NCBI GenBank assembly: GCA_016867265.1
Contig: VGJW01000012.1
Span: 1 to 64,000 of the forward strand
Length of the DNA: 64,000 bases
From: Candidatus Tanganyikabacteria bacterium
GTDB lineage: Bacteria; Cyanobacteriota; Sericytochromatia; S15B-MN24; VGJW01
Reading direction: 5' to 3'
A program made the translations under genes and the position numbers. Positions 42,172-49,934 of this stretch are shown one piece after another; position 1 is the first letter of the stretch; the number at the start of each line of letters is the position of its first letter. The notes under the pieces are model-generated. The model had not been told where the DNA came from. It ran no database searches and was given only the letters and a program-made list of their open reading frames with translations.

Positions 42172-43713
42172 GTGGCCAAGAAGCGCAATTTCGTCGGACT
42201 CTACATCAGCCAGCGGCGTATCGAGGCGGCGTACTTCGAGAACGAGGACGATCCGCAGCCCGAGATCACCGTTCAGGCCAGCATCGAGGTGCCCGAGGGC
42301 ATCATCACCGATGAAGGGGATGTCGCCGAGATCGACCAGCTGGCGGACCTCCTCAAGGAGCTTTGGGAAGAGGCCAATCTCAAGGTCTGGAGTGCCGTCG
42401 TGGTGTTCCATTCCAGCAAGGCCATCGTCCGGCAGTTGCGCCTGCCGCACATGGCGGCATCCGCGTTGCAGCAGACGGTACTTTCCGAGGCAGAGCAGTT
42501 CGCGCTGTTCCGCAAGGAAGATCCGCTGGTCGACTTCTTTGTCTCCGACCAGGAGAGCGACTTTGTCAGCGTGACCTTCGGGGCCGTGTCCTCGGAAGTG
42601 GTCAAGGGCTACAACGAGGCGTGCACAGCTGCGGGCATCAAACTGCTGTCCTGTGACTTGCCCCAGTTGGCCGGCCAACGCGGCATTGCCTACTGGTTTC
42701 CCCCGGAGCTCGACTACTGGACCGGCCTGATGCTGCTGCCGGGCAAGCTTTTCGTTACCTACTGGAAAGACGCGAACCTCCAGAACATTCGTGAGGTCGC
42801 CCTGCCGGAGCGAGAGCAGATGACGCTCGAAGTCATCGCTCAAGCCCACGTGCCGGATGCCGTACGGCCCATCTCCAACGATCCGGAGTTCTTCGAGGAC
42901 CCGCACCTGATCCTGGGTTGCGACACCGTGCAGGAGGCGCAGGAGCTCGGCCATCACATTGCGATGTCCTTCGGTTTCCTGTCCAAGATCGCGGCGCACG
43001 ATGAGGAAAATGCGCCTGTTCGCGCACCAAGGGAAAGCGAGGGCGAAGGCGAGGGCGAAGGCGATGACGAGTCGTCCGGACCCGTGATCGGCCAGCCCAT
43101 CACGGTCTCCTACCTGGCCGTGGGGGCGGGGCTCTGGAGCAACAAGGGCGCGGTGGCTTCGTTCAACCTGACGAAGTACGCCAGCCGCAAGGCTCTGGCG
43201 GGCCCGCTCAACATCCAGAGCCTGCAGCGTCTTGCCAAGAACCTGCCCATCGTGCCGATTGCGGGTCTGGTCGTCGGGTTCGTGCTGTCCGGCCTGATCC
43301 TGGCGGCATGGGTCGCCATCCGCGGATCGACCCTGACCAAGCTCGAGACCCAGATTGCCGACTTGCAGAAGGTCGTGGACACCCAAGCCCAGCAGTCGGC
43401 CAACCTGAAGCCCGAGGAGGCGATCGTCAGCGCTTGGATTCCCAACGAGGATTCCAAGCAGTTTGCCGTCGGCTTCGTGGGGCGCCTGCGCGAGGTCACG
43501 CCCGAGGATCTGTGGTACTCCGAGATGGAATACCAGCGCGGGAGGTTTCTGAGCCTGAAGGGTGGTGCGCTCAAGAATGCCTCCTGCCTGTACCTGGTCA
43601 AGGAGCTGCAGGGCCTGAAGCAGGTGTCGACCGTCAACCAGAACAAGCTGATCAAGACCGGCACGCATTACCAGTTCGACTTGGTCGCCAAGCTGGTCCG
43701 GAAGAATCCTTAA
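42172..43713 (+). CDS. PilM-PilN fusion (GspL-like assembly protein)
   Basis: 513-aa protein joining an actin-like PilM part to a PilN part, as in GspL. Residues 1-about 290: NFVGLYISQRRIEAAYFENE, VWSAVVVFHSSKAIVRQLRL, VVKGYNEACTAAGIKLLSCD, giving the PilM/FtsA-like fold. An acidic linker (ESEGEGEGEGDDESSG) follows. One membrane helix (IVPIAGLVVGFVLSGLILAA) near residues 360-380, a coiled coil (LTKLETQIADLQKVVDTQAQ) and a PilN-type ferredoxin-like domain end the protein. In most type IV pilus systems PilM and PilN are separate; fusion is the type II secretion arrangement. GTG 42172 starts four bases after the previous stop. Confidence 0.8.
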   Translation: MAKKRNFVGLYISQRRIEAAYFENEDDPQPEITVQASIEVPEGIITDEGDVAEIDQLADLLKELWEEANLKVWSAVVVFHSSKAIVRQLRLPHMAASALQQTVLSEAEQFALFRKEDPLVDFFVSDQESDFVSVTFGAVSSEVVKGYNEACTAAGIKLLSCDLPQLAGQRGIAYWFPPELDYWTGLMLLPGKLFVTYWKDANLQNIREVALPEREQMTLEVIAQAHVPDAVRPISNDPEFFEDPHLILGCDTVQEAQELGHHIAMSFGFLSKIAAHDEENAPVRAPRESEGEGEGEGDDESSGPVIGQPITVSYLAVGAGLWSNKGAVASFNLTKYASRKALAGPLNIQSLQRLAKNLPIVPIAGLVVGFVLSGLILAAWVAIRGSTLTKLETQIADLQKVVDTQAQQSANLKPEEAIVSAWIPNEDSKQFAVGFVGRLREVTPEDLWYSEMEYQRGRFLSLKGGALKNASCLYLVKELQGLKQVSTVNQNKLIKTGTHYQFDLVAKLVRKNP

Positions 43714-43722
43714 GGTCACCTG

Positions 43723-45540
43723 ATGAATCCGCTTACACGCAACATCCTCTTTGTCGGGGTCATCCTGATCCTGGCGATGCTTGGCGCCGGAATCGTCACG
43801 TGGGTGATGCCGCTCGAGTCCAAGATCTCGGACATGAAAAAGCAAATCGACACCAAGATTGTCGAACGACGTGAGGCGCTCAAGTCGATGCAGTTGATCG
43901 AGGCTTCGAGCAGCGCGCTCAAGAGCCGCATGGCCGAGATGGGCGAGTTCGACCTGCGCAAGGAGGAACAACCTGCCAACGCGCTCGACGGCCGTGCCAA
44001 CGCGGCGCTCATCAAGCTGTCCTCCATCATGGAAGAGGCCTCGCTGTCGGTGCTGGCCATCAGCCCTGTGCCGAAGTCGATGGATGACATCGCGCTGGCG
44101 ACGGGGTCGCCTCCGGTCGCCAGCGTCATCAACACCAACTACACGGTCCACGTGCAGGGCAACTACACCTTCATGCTCGAGGCCCTCGCCAAGTTCGACA
44201 CGCTGCCGCCCACCCTCGAGGTCGAGGGCTACCGTTTGAAGTACATCGAAAAGGACGGTCTGGCGGCGCGCTGCGACCTTGAGCTGGACCTCGCCTTCAA
44301 ATTCCTGACACCGCCCTCGACGGGCGCCATCAACCCGTCGGAGCAATCCGGGTTCGACGAGTTGTTCCAGGACATCCGCCAGAAGGCCGAGGAGAAGCAG
44401 GGCTGGCTGCCGGACGATCCGGCCGCGTCTGTCCTGGCGTGGCTGGTACCGCCTGCGATGGCTGCAGAGCAACCCGCAACGAGCCTGCGTCGTCCTCGCG
44501 CCGTTGCCCGTGCGGGCGCTGTCCGGAAGGCCCTTGCCCGAAAGCCTGTCGGTTCGGTGACGGCCGTTGCCGCGAAGGATGGGGAGCGGTTGCGTCCCGT
44601 TCAGGTCCATCGTGTTCGTGAGCGGCTCGTTCCGGTCGAGGCCGGTCCAGTCGTGGCTTTGGCGCCCATCTTGGCTCGTGCCTCGGTGCGTTCGGGCTGG
44701 GGCCTGCCGCTTGGGGCCTTGCCCGGTGCGGCAACCGCGACGGACAGTGCCTCCGGAAGCACCACGGCCTCGGCAAGCGCGCTGCCCGGGGCTGCAGGCA
44801 GGGGACTGCCCGGGGCCAAGGGCAGGACGTTGCCCGGCGGTCTTGCCGCGGCGCCTTCGGGCAGCCGCAAGAAGGATGGTCTCGTCATCGGCAAGGCCGA
44901 GCCGTTCTGGCCGATCATTGAGGCCTCCGACGACGTCGACCTGATCAACGTACCGTCGGCGTCGGCCCCGATGGGCTTCGTCACGCGGCCCGCCGCGCCC
45001 ATCCTGCCCCCCAGCCTGCGGGTCAACGGTCAGGCCATCGAAACGCCGACGCCGTCTCCGACGGCAATTCTGGTGGTGGCGACTCCAAAGCCTTTGCCTA
45101 CCATCCGGCCTGTCAACACGATTGTCGTCCGCGGCATCGTGATGGTCGGCAGCCAGTCCCGTGCTATCGTTGTCATGGACGGCATGACGCGTCGGGTCAG
45201 GGAGGGGGACTTCGTGGCCGCGGGGATCAAGGTCCGGACGATCGACCGGTCCGGCGTCGTCTTCGACGGACCCGGTGGTGCCGTGCGTCGCGAACTCAGC
45301 CGAACGTGGAATCCGACATCGTCAGGTAGTGATACCCAGGGTGGCCTCCAGATGCCGGGTGCCCGGGCGGGGACGCTGCCCGTTGCGGGTGCTGGCGCCG
45401 GGCTAGCACCGGGGGTCGCCTTGCCGCAGGGCGGACAGTTGCCCGTGATGCCCCTCGGGTTGCCTAATCCGGCTCAGTTGCTCCCCGGCGCGGTCAGTCA
45501 GCCTCCGCCGCTGCCGGTGCCGCAGAATCCGGGCGGATGA
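43723..45540 (+). CDS. PilO-PilP-like fusion protein
   Basis: 605-aa protein. Residues 1-about 200 are PilO-like: one N-terminal membrane helix (NILFVGVILILAMLGAGIVT), a coiled coil and a periplasmic ferredoxin-like domain (INTNYTVHVQGNYTFMLEAL...LDLAFKFLTP). A long Ala/Pro/Arg-rich low-complexity segment follows (about 210-450, with repeats such as LPGAAGRGLPGAKGR). Residues about 465-530 resemble the PilP/GspC homology-region fold: TIVVRGIVMVGSQSRAIVVM, RRVREGDFVAAGIKVRTIDR and GVVFDGPGG. A Pro/Gly tail ends it. PilP contacts the secretin, so this fusion probably bridges inner-membrane platform and the secretin encoded at 36243-38231. Confidence 0.75.
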   Translation: MNPLTRNILFVGVILILAMLGAGIVTWVMPLESKISDMKKQIDTKIVERREALKSMQLIEASSSALKSRMAEMGEFDLRKEEQPANALDGRANAALIKLSSIMEEASLSVLAISPVPKSMDDIALATGSPPVASVINTNYTVHVQGNYTFMLEALAKFDTLPPTLEVEGYRLKYIEKDGLAARCDLELDLAFKFLTPPSTGAINPSEQSGFDELFQDIRQKAEEKQGWLPDDPAASVLAWLVPPAMAAEQPATSLRRPRAVARAGAVRKALARKPVGSVTAVAAKDGERLRPVQVHRVRERLVPVEAGPVVALAPILARASVRSGWGLPLGALPGAATATDSASGSTTASASALPGAAGRGLPGAKGRTLPGGLAAAPSGSRKKDGLVIGKAEPFWPIIEASDDVDLINVPSASAPMGFVTRPAAPILPPSLRVNGQAIETPTPSPTAILVVATPKPLPTIRPVNTIVVRGIVMVGSQSRAIVVMDGMTRRVREGDFVAAGIKVRTIDRSGVVFDGPGGAVRRELSRTWNPTSSGSDTQGGLQMPGARAGTLPVAGAGAGLAPGVALPQGGQLPVMPLGLPNPAQLLPGAVSQPPPLPVPQNPGG

Positions 45541-45589
45541 CGCGTCACCCGTTGTCTTTCGGGTTGATCCGGGGAACATAGAATCAGGC

Positions 45590-47722
45590 ATGCAGACGCA
45601 GAATCCCATGACGGGGCCACCCGGTCCGCCGAGGCCTCCTCAGGTTCCGGGAACCGCACCGCTGCAGGGTGTTCCCGGGGCCGTGGTCAGGCCGCCGGCT
45701 GCTCCGCCACCCGGGGCACCACGTCCCGCGGGGCCTCCGCCCGGTTTTCCCCAAGGACCTCAAGGACGTCCGCCTGCCGGTCCACCGCCGGGTTGGTCCG
45801 GTCCGCCGCCGGGCGCAGCCCCGCAGGCTGCGTCTCCTGCCGCAGCCCCGCAGGCTGCGCCTCCTGCCGCTGCCCCACAGGCCGCTCCGGGATGGGGTGG
45901 AGCGCCGCCTCCCGCAAAGCCTTCCGGCTTCGGTCCCCCGTCGCCGGCAGCCCCCAAGCCAAGTGGTTTCGGGCCTCCGACGGCCGCGTTCGGCAAGCCG
46001 CCCGCTCAGGCGGCCGCTGCGTCCGATGGTGCGCTGAAGCGCCTGAAGCTGGGTGAATGGATGGTCATGCTCGGCCTCCAACCTCAGGACAAGGTCAATG
46101 AGATCATCACGGCCCAGCAGGGTACGGGACGCAAGATCGGCGAGTTGTTCGTCCAACGGGACATGATCAGCGAGAAGGATCTCGAGGACCTCCTGATACT
46201 TCAGGATTTGCTGGGCAACCACGCTTCCATCTCCCAGATCACGATCGAGCCCAAGCTGATGCAGATGGTGCCGGCGCAGTTTGCCAAGCAGAACGGCGTC
46301 ATTCCCTTCGGCAAGATCGGGCGTCGCCTTGTCGTGGGCATGAGCCGTCCTGACGATGTCAAGACCTTGGACAGCTTGTCGTTGCTGACGGGCTTCCTTG
46401 TCGTGCCCGTCGTCCTGAGCGATCAACGCATAAAGGAAGGCTTGTCGCATCTCTTCGAGAAGAAGTCCGAGACCTCGAACCAAGATGCCATCGCCAGGGC
46501 CGTCAAGTCTGCGGGCAAGGAAGACGCCCTGTTGGCCGCTGCGCGCAAGATCGAGGACTTGGGCGCGACCAATTCGGAGTCGGATGCGCCGATCATCGAG
46601 TTGGTCAACTCGATCCTGAACGACAGTATCGAGTCCGGGACGTCGGATATTCACCTGGAGGCCCGTGAGAACTACCTTGAGGTTCGTTTCCGCATGGACG
46701 GCGTGCTCACCAAGGTCCTCGAGGTCCCCAAGTCCATCGAGATGTCTGTCTGCACCCGCTTCATGGTGTTGTCGAACATGAACATCACCGAGAAGCGCCG
46801 CCCGCAAGACGGCCGCTTCTCGGTCAAGTCGCGGGCGGGAGACAAGATCGACTTCCGTGTCTCGATGATTTCGACGCACTTCGGCATGAAGCTGTGCTTG
46901 CGCTTGCTGCGTCCCATGAACATGAATCGCAGCCTGACGGAACTGGGCTTCGATCCGGATGACGTCGCCAAGTACCAACGCCTGCTGCACGCGCCGTCGG
47001 GCATCGTCCTCGTCACCGGACCCACCGGCTCGGGCAAGTCCTCGACCTTGTATGCCAGTCTCGGCATGATGAGCAAGGACACCGAATCCGTCATCACCAT
47101 CGAAGACCCTGTGGAGTTCCCCTGCGATGGGATCAGCCAGATCCAGGTCAACGCCAAGATTGACCTGACGTTTGCGACAGCGCTCAGGACCATCCTGCGT
47201 CAGGATCCCGACGTGATCATGGTGGGTGAAATCCGCGACCATGAGACATGCGAAGCAGCCGTGCACGCCGCCATGACGGGTCACTTGGTGTTGTCCACCC
47301 TGCACACGAACGACGCCGTGCAGACCATCAACCGTCTGATCGAGATGGGTGTGCCGCCCTACATGGTGTCTTCCACGGTCACGGGCGTTGTCGCCCAGCG
47401 CCTGCTGCGTCGTGTCTGCCTCAAGTGCAAGGTCGAGTACCAGGCAACCCCGGAGGAGCGCGAGTTCCTGGGCTTGGCCGACGGCGAGCCTTGTACCTTG
47501 GCCAAGGGCGAGGGTTGCGAACATTGCAAGCAGACGGGCTTCAAGGGGCAGTTGGCGATCTTCGAGATCTTCATCATGTCCAAGCGGCTCCAGACGCTCA
47601 TCAACAATGGTGACTCCGTTCTGTCCATCACCGAGGTAGCCAAGGCCGAAGGCATGACCACGCTGATGGATGTCCATCACCGAGGTAGCCAAGGCCGAAG
47701 GCATGACCACGCTGATGGATGA
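45590..47722 (+). CDS. Type IV pilus / type II secretion assembly ATPase (PilB/GspE), C-terminus frameshifted by a 49-bp duplication
   Basis: 710-aa hexameric ATPase as sequenced. The first 145 residues are Pro/Ala/Gly-rich; an MshEN/GspE N-terminal domain follows (LGEWMVMLGLQPQDKVNEII, IGELFVQRDMISEKDLEDLL). The catalytic core has Walker A GPTGSGKSSTLYASL, the Asp box (VITIEDPVEFP), Walker B (DPDVIMVGEIRDHETCEAAV), the His box (HLVLSTLHTNDAVQTINRL) and a zinc tetracysteine (CLKCK...CEHCKQTGF). The 49-bp tandem duplication at 47624-47721 replaces the last 25 residues (DGKRKALKGVTTVSEVQRIC GLGEI) by 16 unrelated ones. Deleting one copy gives 719 codons ending at TGA 47796-47798. All catalytic motifs lie before the break, so activity may survive. 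ATG 45590 follows GGGGAACATAGAATCAGGC. Confidence 0.9.
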   Translation: MQTQNPMTGPPGPPRPPQVPGTAPLQGVPGAVVRPPAAPPPGAPRPAGPPPGFPQGPQGRPPAGPPPGWSGPPPGAAPQAASPAAAPQAAPPAAAPQAAPGWGGAPPPAKPSGFGPPSPAAPKPSGFGPPTAAFGKPPAQAAAASDGALKRLKLGEWMVMLGLQPQDKVNEIITAQQGTGRKIGELFVQRDMISEKDLEDLLILQDLLGNHASISQITIEPKLMQMVPAQFAKQNGVIPFGKIGRRLVVGMSRPDDVKTLDSLSLLTGFLVVPVVLSDQRIKEGLSHLFEKKSETSNQDAIARAVKSAGKEDALLAAARKIEDLGATNSESDAPIIELVNSILNDSIESGTSDIHLEARENYLEVRFRMDGVLTKVLEVPKSIEMSVCTRFMVLSNMNITEKRRPQDGRFSVKSRAGDKIDFRVSMISTHFGMKLCLRLLRPMNMNRSLTELGFDPDDVAKYQRLLHAPSGIVLVTGPTGSGKSSTLYASLGMMSKDTESVITIEDPVEFPCDGISQIQVNAKIDLTFATALRTILRQDPDVIMVGEIRDHETCEAAVHAAMTGHLVLSTLHTNDAVQTINRLIEMGVPPYMVSSTVTGVVAQRLLRRVCLKCKVEYQATPEEREFLGLADGEPCTLAKGEGCEHCKQTGFKGQLAIFEIFIMSKRLQTLINNGDSVLSITEVAKAEGMTTLMDVHHRGSQGRRHDHADG
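45815..45895. repeat. 27-bp in-frame tandem repeats in the Pro/Ala-rich ATPase N-terminus
   Basis: Three copies of a 27-base unit, encoding AAPQAASPA, AAPQAAPPA and AAPQAAPGW. The third copy has diverged at several bases. Length is a multiple of three, so copy number can change without breaking the gene. Confidence 0.8.
47624..47721. repeat. 49-bp exact tandem duplication
   Basis: Two identical 49-base copies (47624-47672, 47673-47721), beginning TCCATCACCGAGGTAGCC and ending CGCTGATGGATG, lie head to tail at the 3' end of the PilB/GspE gene. The unit is not a multiple of three and shifts the frame. Confidence 0.95.
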
Positions 47723-47832
47723 CGGCAAGCGTAAGGCTCTGAAGGGGGTGACCACCGTCTCCGAAGTGCAGCGCATCTGCGGCCTTGGCGAGATCTGATC
47801 CCCTTGGCGTCCGGGCAGCGGCGTCGTGGATT

Positions 47833-48773
47833 ATGACGCGAACGTCCTTGGTTCGGCTTGATGATGGGGCGCTGGTCAAGCTGGTCCGGCGCTGGCTGGT
47901 CGAAGGCCCCCCCGGTCCGCCAAACTGGGGCGACGGGTGGCACTGGCGTGGTTCCGATGCCGATACGGCCATGTTCGTCGTCGTCCTCGACACGCTGAAC
48001 CATTGCTTCTGGCCGGGCACTCCCAGATGGTCGGTCACGGGGCCCGATGGCCAGGCGGTCAATGGCTACAGGGCCTTGTCGCTGACCTTGTCGCGGCTCG
48101 CACGCGAGGGCAGGCGTGACTTGCTCGAGGCGAATCGGCTGGCCTCCATCGCTGCCGGAGACCTTGCCGCCTTGCTTGGTGGCACGGGTGAGTTGCCGTG
48201 GCTCGAAGAGCGTGCGGCCCATCTGCGGGATCTGGGCAGGTGGTTGCGGGACGACTGGAACGGACAGTTCCTGAGGGTGTTGGAAGAAGCCGAGGGTTCT
48301 GGCGTGGCCTTGGCGCGCACCGTGCTCGAAGCCCTGCCCTCCTTCCGCGACGTGCCTGTCTGGCAGGGCAGGCAACTGCCCATGCTCAAGCGATTGCAAA
48401 TCCTGGTTGCCGACCTCGCTGCTGCTTTCGGTGGTCGCGGGCCTGCCGCAGGCCTGCCGCTTTCACCGACCTCGACGCCTTGACGGCCTTCGCGGACTAC
48501 AAGGTGCCCCAGGTCCTCGAGGCTCTAGGCGTCCTCGACTACGCCGCTCCCTTGAAGGCATGCTTGCGCTCGGGGGAAGAAGTGCCCTGGGGCTGCGAGG
48601 CCGAACTTGCCATCCGGGCCGGTACCGTCGTGGCCGTGGAGGCTCTGACGGATGCCCTGGTCCTTGCGGGCGTGCCCGCTCGACCGATGGATGTCGATGT
48701 CCATCTCTGGACCATGGGCCAAGAGATGGCGATGCCGCTGCCTTACCACCGCACGCGCACTTGGTTTTATTAG
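47833..48773 (+). pseudogene. Queuosine salvage protein (DUF2419/QNG1-like), frameshifted by an 11-bp duplication
   Basis: Two overlapping frames together encode a DUF2419 protein, the family of queuosine 5'-phosphate N-glycosylases that release queuine for salvage. First frame: LDTLNHCFWP, GYRALSLTLSRLAREGRRDL, FRDVPVWQGRQLPMLKRLQI, LVADLAAAFGGRG. Second frame: FTDLDALTAFADYKVPQVLE, EEVPWGCEAELAIRAG, and the family end YHRTRTWFY. The switch falls at GGCCTGCCGCA|GGCCTGCCGC (48440-48460). Removing 11 bases joins them as GGRGPAAFTDLD and gives 310 codons from ATG 47833, with the family's usual spacing as I recall it. The gene follows the PilB/GspE gene by 34 bases (from its restored stop). As sequenced, a product would lack the second half of the active-site fold. 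Confidence 0.85.
48440..48460. repeat. Period-11 tandem repeat at the QNG1 frameshift
   Basis: GGCCTGCCGC at 48440-48449, one A, then GGCCTGCCGC again at 48451-48460. Period 11 shifts the frame. The copies are identical over ten bases; the eleventh base differs (A versus T), so this case is less clean than the 29- and 49-bp duplications. Confidence 0.85.
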
Positions 48774-48883
48774 ACAGAACTTCTCTTGGTTGGCTGAAAT
48801 TGCAACACGTCTGAAAAGTGTCTAGCCTAATTTAGTTTTACTGTTGTCCTGCTTATGCCCACGTGCAAGGAGTGTCCCGTCCA
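48774..48883 (+). promoter_or_regulatory. AT-rich upstream region of the exbB-tonB operon
   Basis: This 110-base gap is clearly richer in A and T than its surroundings. TAATTT at 48828-48833 could be a -10 element; no good -35 lies at standard spacing, and no Fur-box-like sequence was recognised. Outer TAGACA and TGTCTA motifs (near 48772 and 48818) are inverted but far apart. Confidence 0.4.
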
Positions 48884-49552
48884 ATGGACCTGAAGAAGGC
48901 CTTCGAGGCCCTGGGGGCGGGTGGTGGCGAATGGGTCCTTTGGGTCCTGGTCGCCCTGTCCATCCTCTCCATCGCCATCGTCCTCGATCGTGTCTGGTAC
49001 TTCTGGTCCAACCGCGAGCAAACCGAGGTCGTGATGGGCCAGGGCATGGGCGCTCTGGCGACCGGTCAGTGGTCCATGCCGTCGGTCTCCGGCAGGGGGC
49101 CTGTCGGCCGCATGTTCCGCCTGTCCGGCGAGGATTGGGCCCTTGGTTCGGAGCGTCTGCGGGCCCGGTTGGTGGCCCAGCGCCTCCAGGAACGGGCGGC
49201 CGCCGAGCGGGGTCTGGTACTGCTGGGTACCCTCGGCAACAACGCGCCGTTCATCGGACTTTTTGGCACTGTCCTCGGCATCATCAAGTCCTTCCGGGAC
49301 CTTGGCACGGCATCCACGCAGGGTCCTGCGGTCGTCATGGCGGGCTTGTCCGAAGCCTTGGTCGCCACGGCCGTCGGCATTCTTGTCGCCATCCCTGCCG
49401 TCATTGCCTACAACCTCGTCAACCGTCGTATCCGGGTCATGGACTACCGCCTTGAGGAAGCATCCGAGGCTGTCGTGGCCCTGGCTCGCGCCACCATGGG
49501 TGAGGCACGGGGCGTCGCGTCCGAGGAGGCCGGCCGTGCAAGGGGCGCGTGA
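48884..49552 (+). CDS. exbB: ExbB/TolQ/MotA-family proton channel protein
   Basis: 222-aa inner-membrane subunit of the ExbB-ExbD motor that uses the proton motive force to energise TonB. One helix at the N-terminus (WVLWVLVALSILSIAIVLDR), a cytoplasmic loop (GPVGRMFRLSGEDWALGSER) and two C-terminal helices (PFIGLFGTVLGIIKSF, LVATAVGILVAIPAVIAYN) follow the family plan, including the conserved GLLGTV/GLFGTV motif. ATG 48884 gives a normal N-terminus; AAGGAG lies 11 bases upstream, and GTG 48863 is an alternative. The end overlaps exbD by 17 bases. Confidence 0.9.
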   Translation: MDLKKAFEALGAGGGEWVLWVLVALSILSIAIVLDRVWYFWSNREQTEVVMGQGMGALATGQWSMPSVSGRGPVGRMFRLSGEDWALGSERLRARLVAQRLQERAAAERGLVLLGTLGNNAPFIGLFGTVLGIIKSFRDLGTASTQGPAVVMAGLSEALVATAVGILVAIPAVIAYNLVNRRIRVMDYRLEEASEAVVALARATMGEARGVASEEAGRARGA

Positions 49553-49934
49553 CGAAGACGCCATCGTCGACATCAATGTGACGCCCCTCGTGGACATCAC
49601 GCTGGTGCTCCTGATCATCTTCCTGGCGACGAGTTACCTGATCGCGCAGCAGTCGCTCAAGGTCGAGTTGCCCAAGGCCAGTCGGACGCAAGCCATCGAA
49701 GCTCGCACCGTGGCCATCATGGTCAAGGACTCGGGCGAAATAGTGATGGACGGCAAGGTGGTCTCGACCGAGATCCTGCGGGAGGATCTCGAGGTCCTGA
49801 AGCAGCGTCGTCCGGACCTGCAGGTCGTGGTCGGAGCCGATGCCGCCGTGCCTCATGGCCGCGTGGTTGACGTCATGGATGCCGCACGCGTCGCCGGAGT
49901 CGAGAAGATTGCCTTCGCCGTCGACCGACGCTGA
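49536..49934 (+). CDS. exbD: ExbD/TolR-family motor protein
   Basis: 132-aa protein with a short cytoplasmic N-terminus (DEDAIVDINVTPLVD), one membrane helix (ITLVLLIIFLATSYLIAQQS) preceded by the essential Asp of VDITLVLL, and a periplasmic domain (TVAIMVKDSGEIVMDGKVVS). GTG 49536 follows GAGGAGG at good spacing. It overlaps exbB upstream and tonB downstream, so the operon is translated in a coupled way. ExbD rather than TolR is inferred from the tonB gene and receptor that follow. Confidence 0.9.
   Translation: MQGARDEDAIVDINVTPLVDITLVLLIIFLATSYLIAQQSLKVELPKASRTQAIEARTVAIMVKDSGEIVMDGKVVSTEILREDLEVLKQRRPDLQVVVGADAAVPHGRVVDVMDAARVAGVEKIAFAVDRR

Noticed and set aside
45815-45895. 27-bp repeats as another frame-breaking duplication
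   Set aside because: The unit is a multiple of three and encodes a regular Ala/Pro repeat, so it does not disturb the frame.
48774-48883. Fur box upstream of exbB-tonB
   Set aside because: The region is AT-rich, but no sequence close to the GATAATGATAATCATTATC pattern was found.
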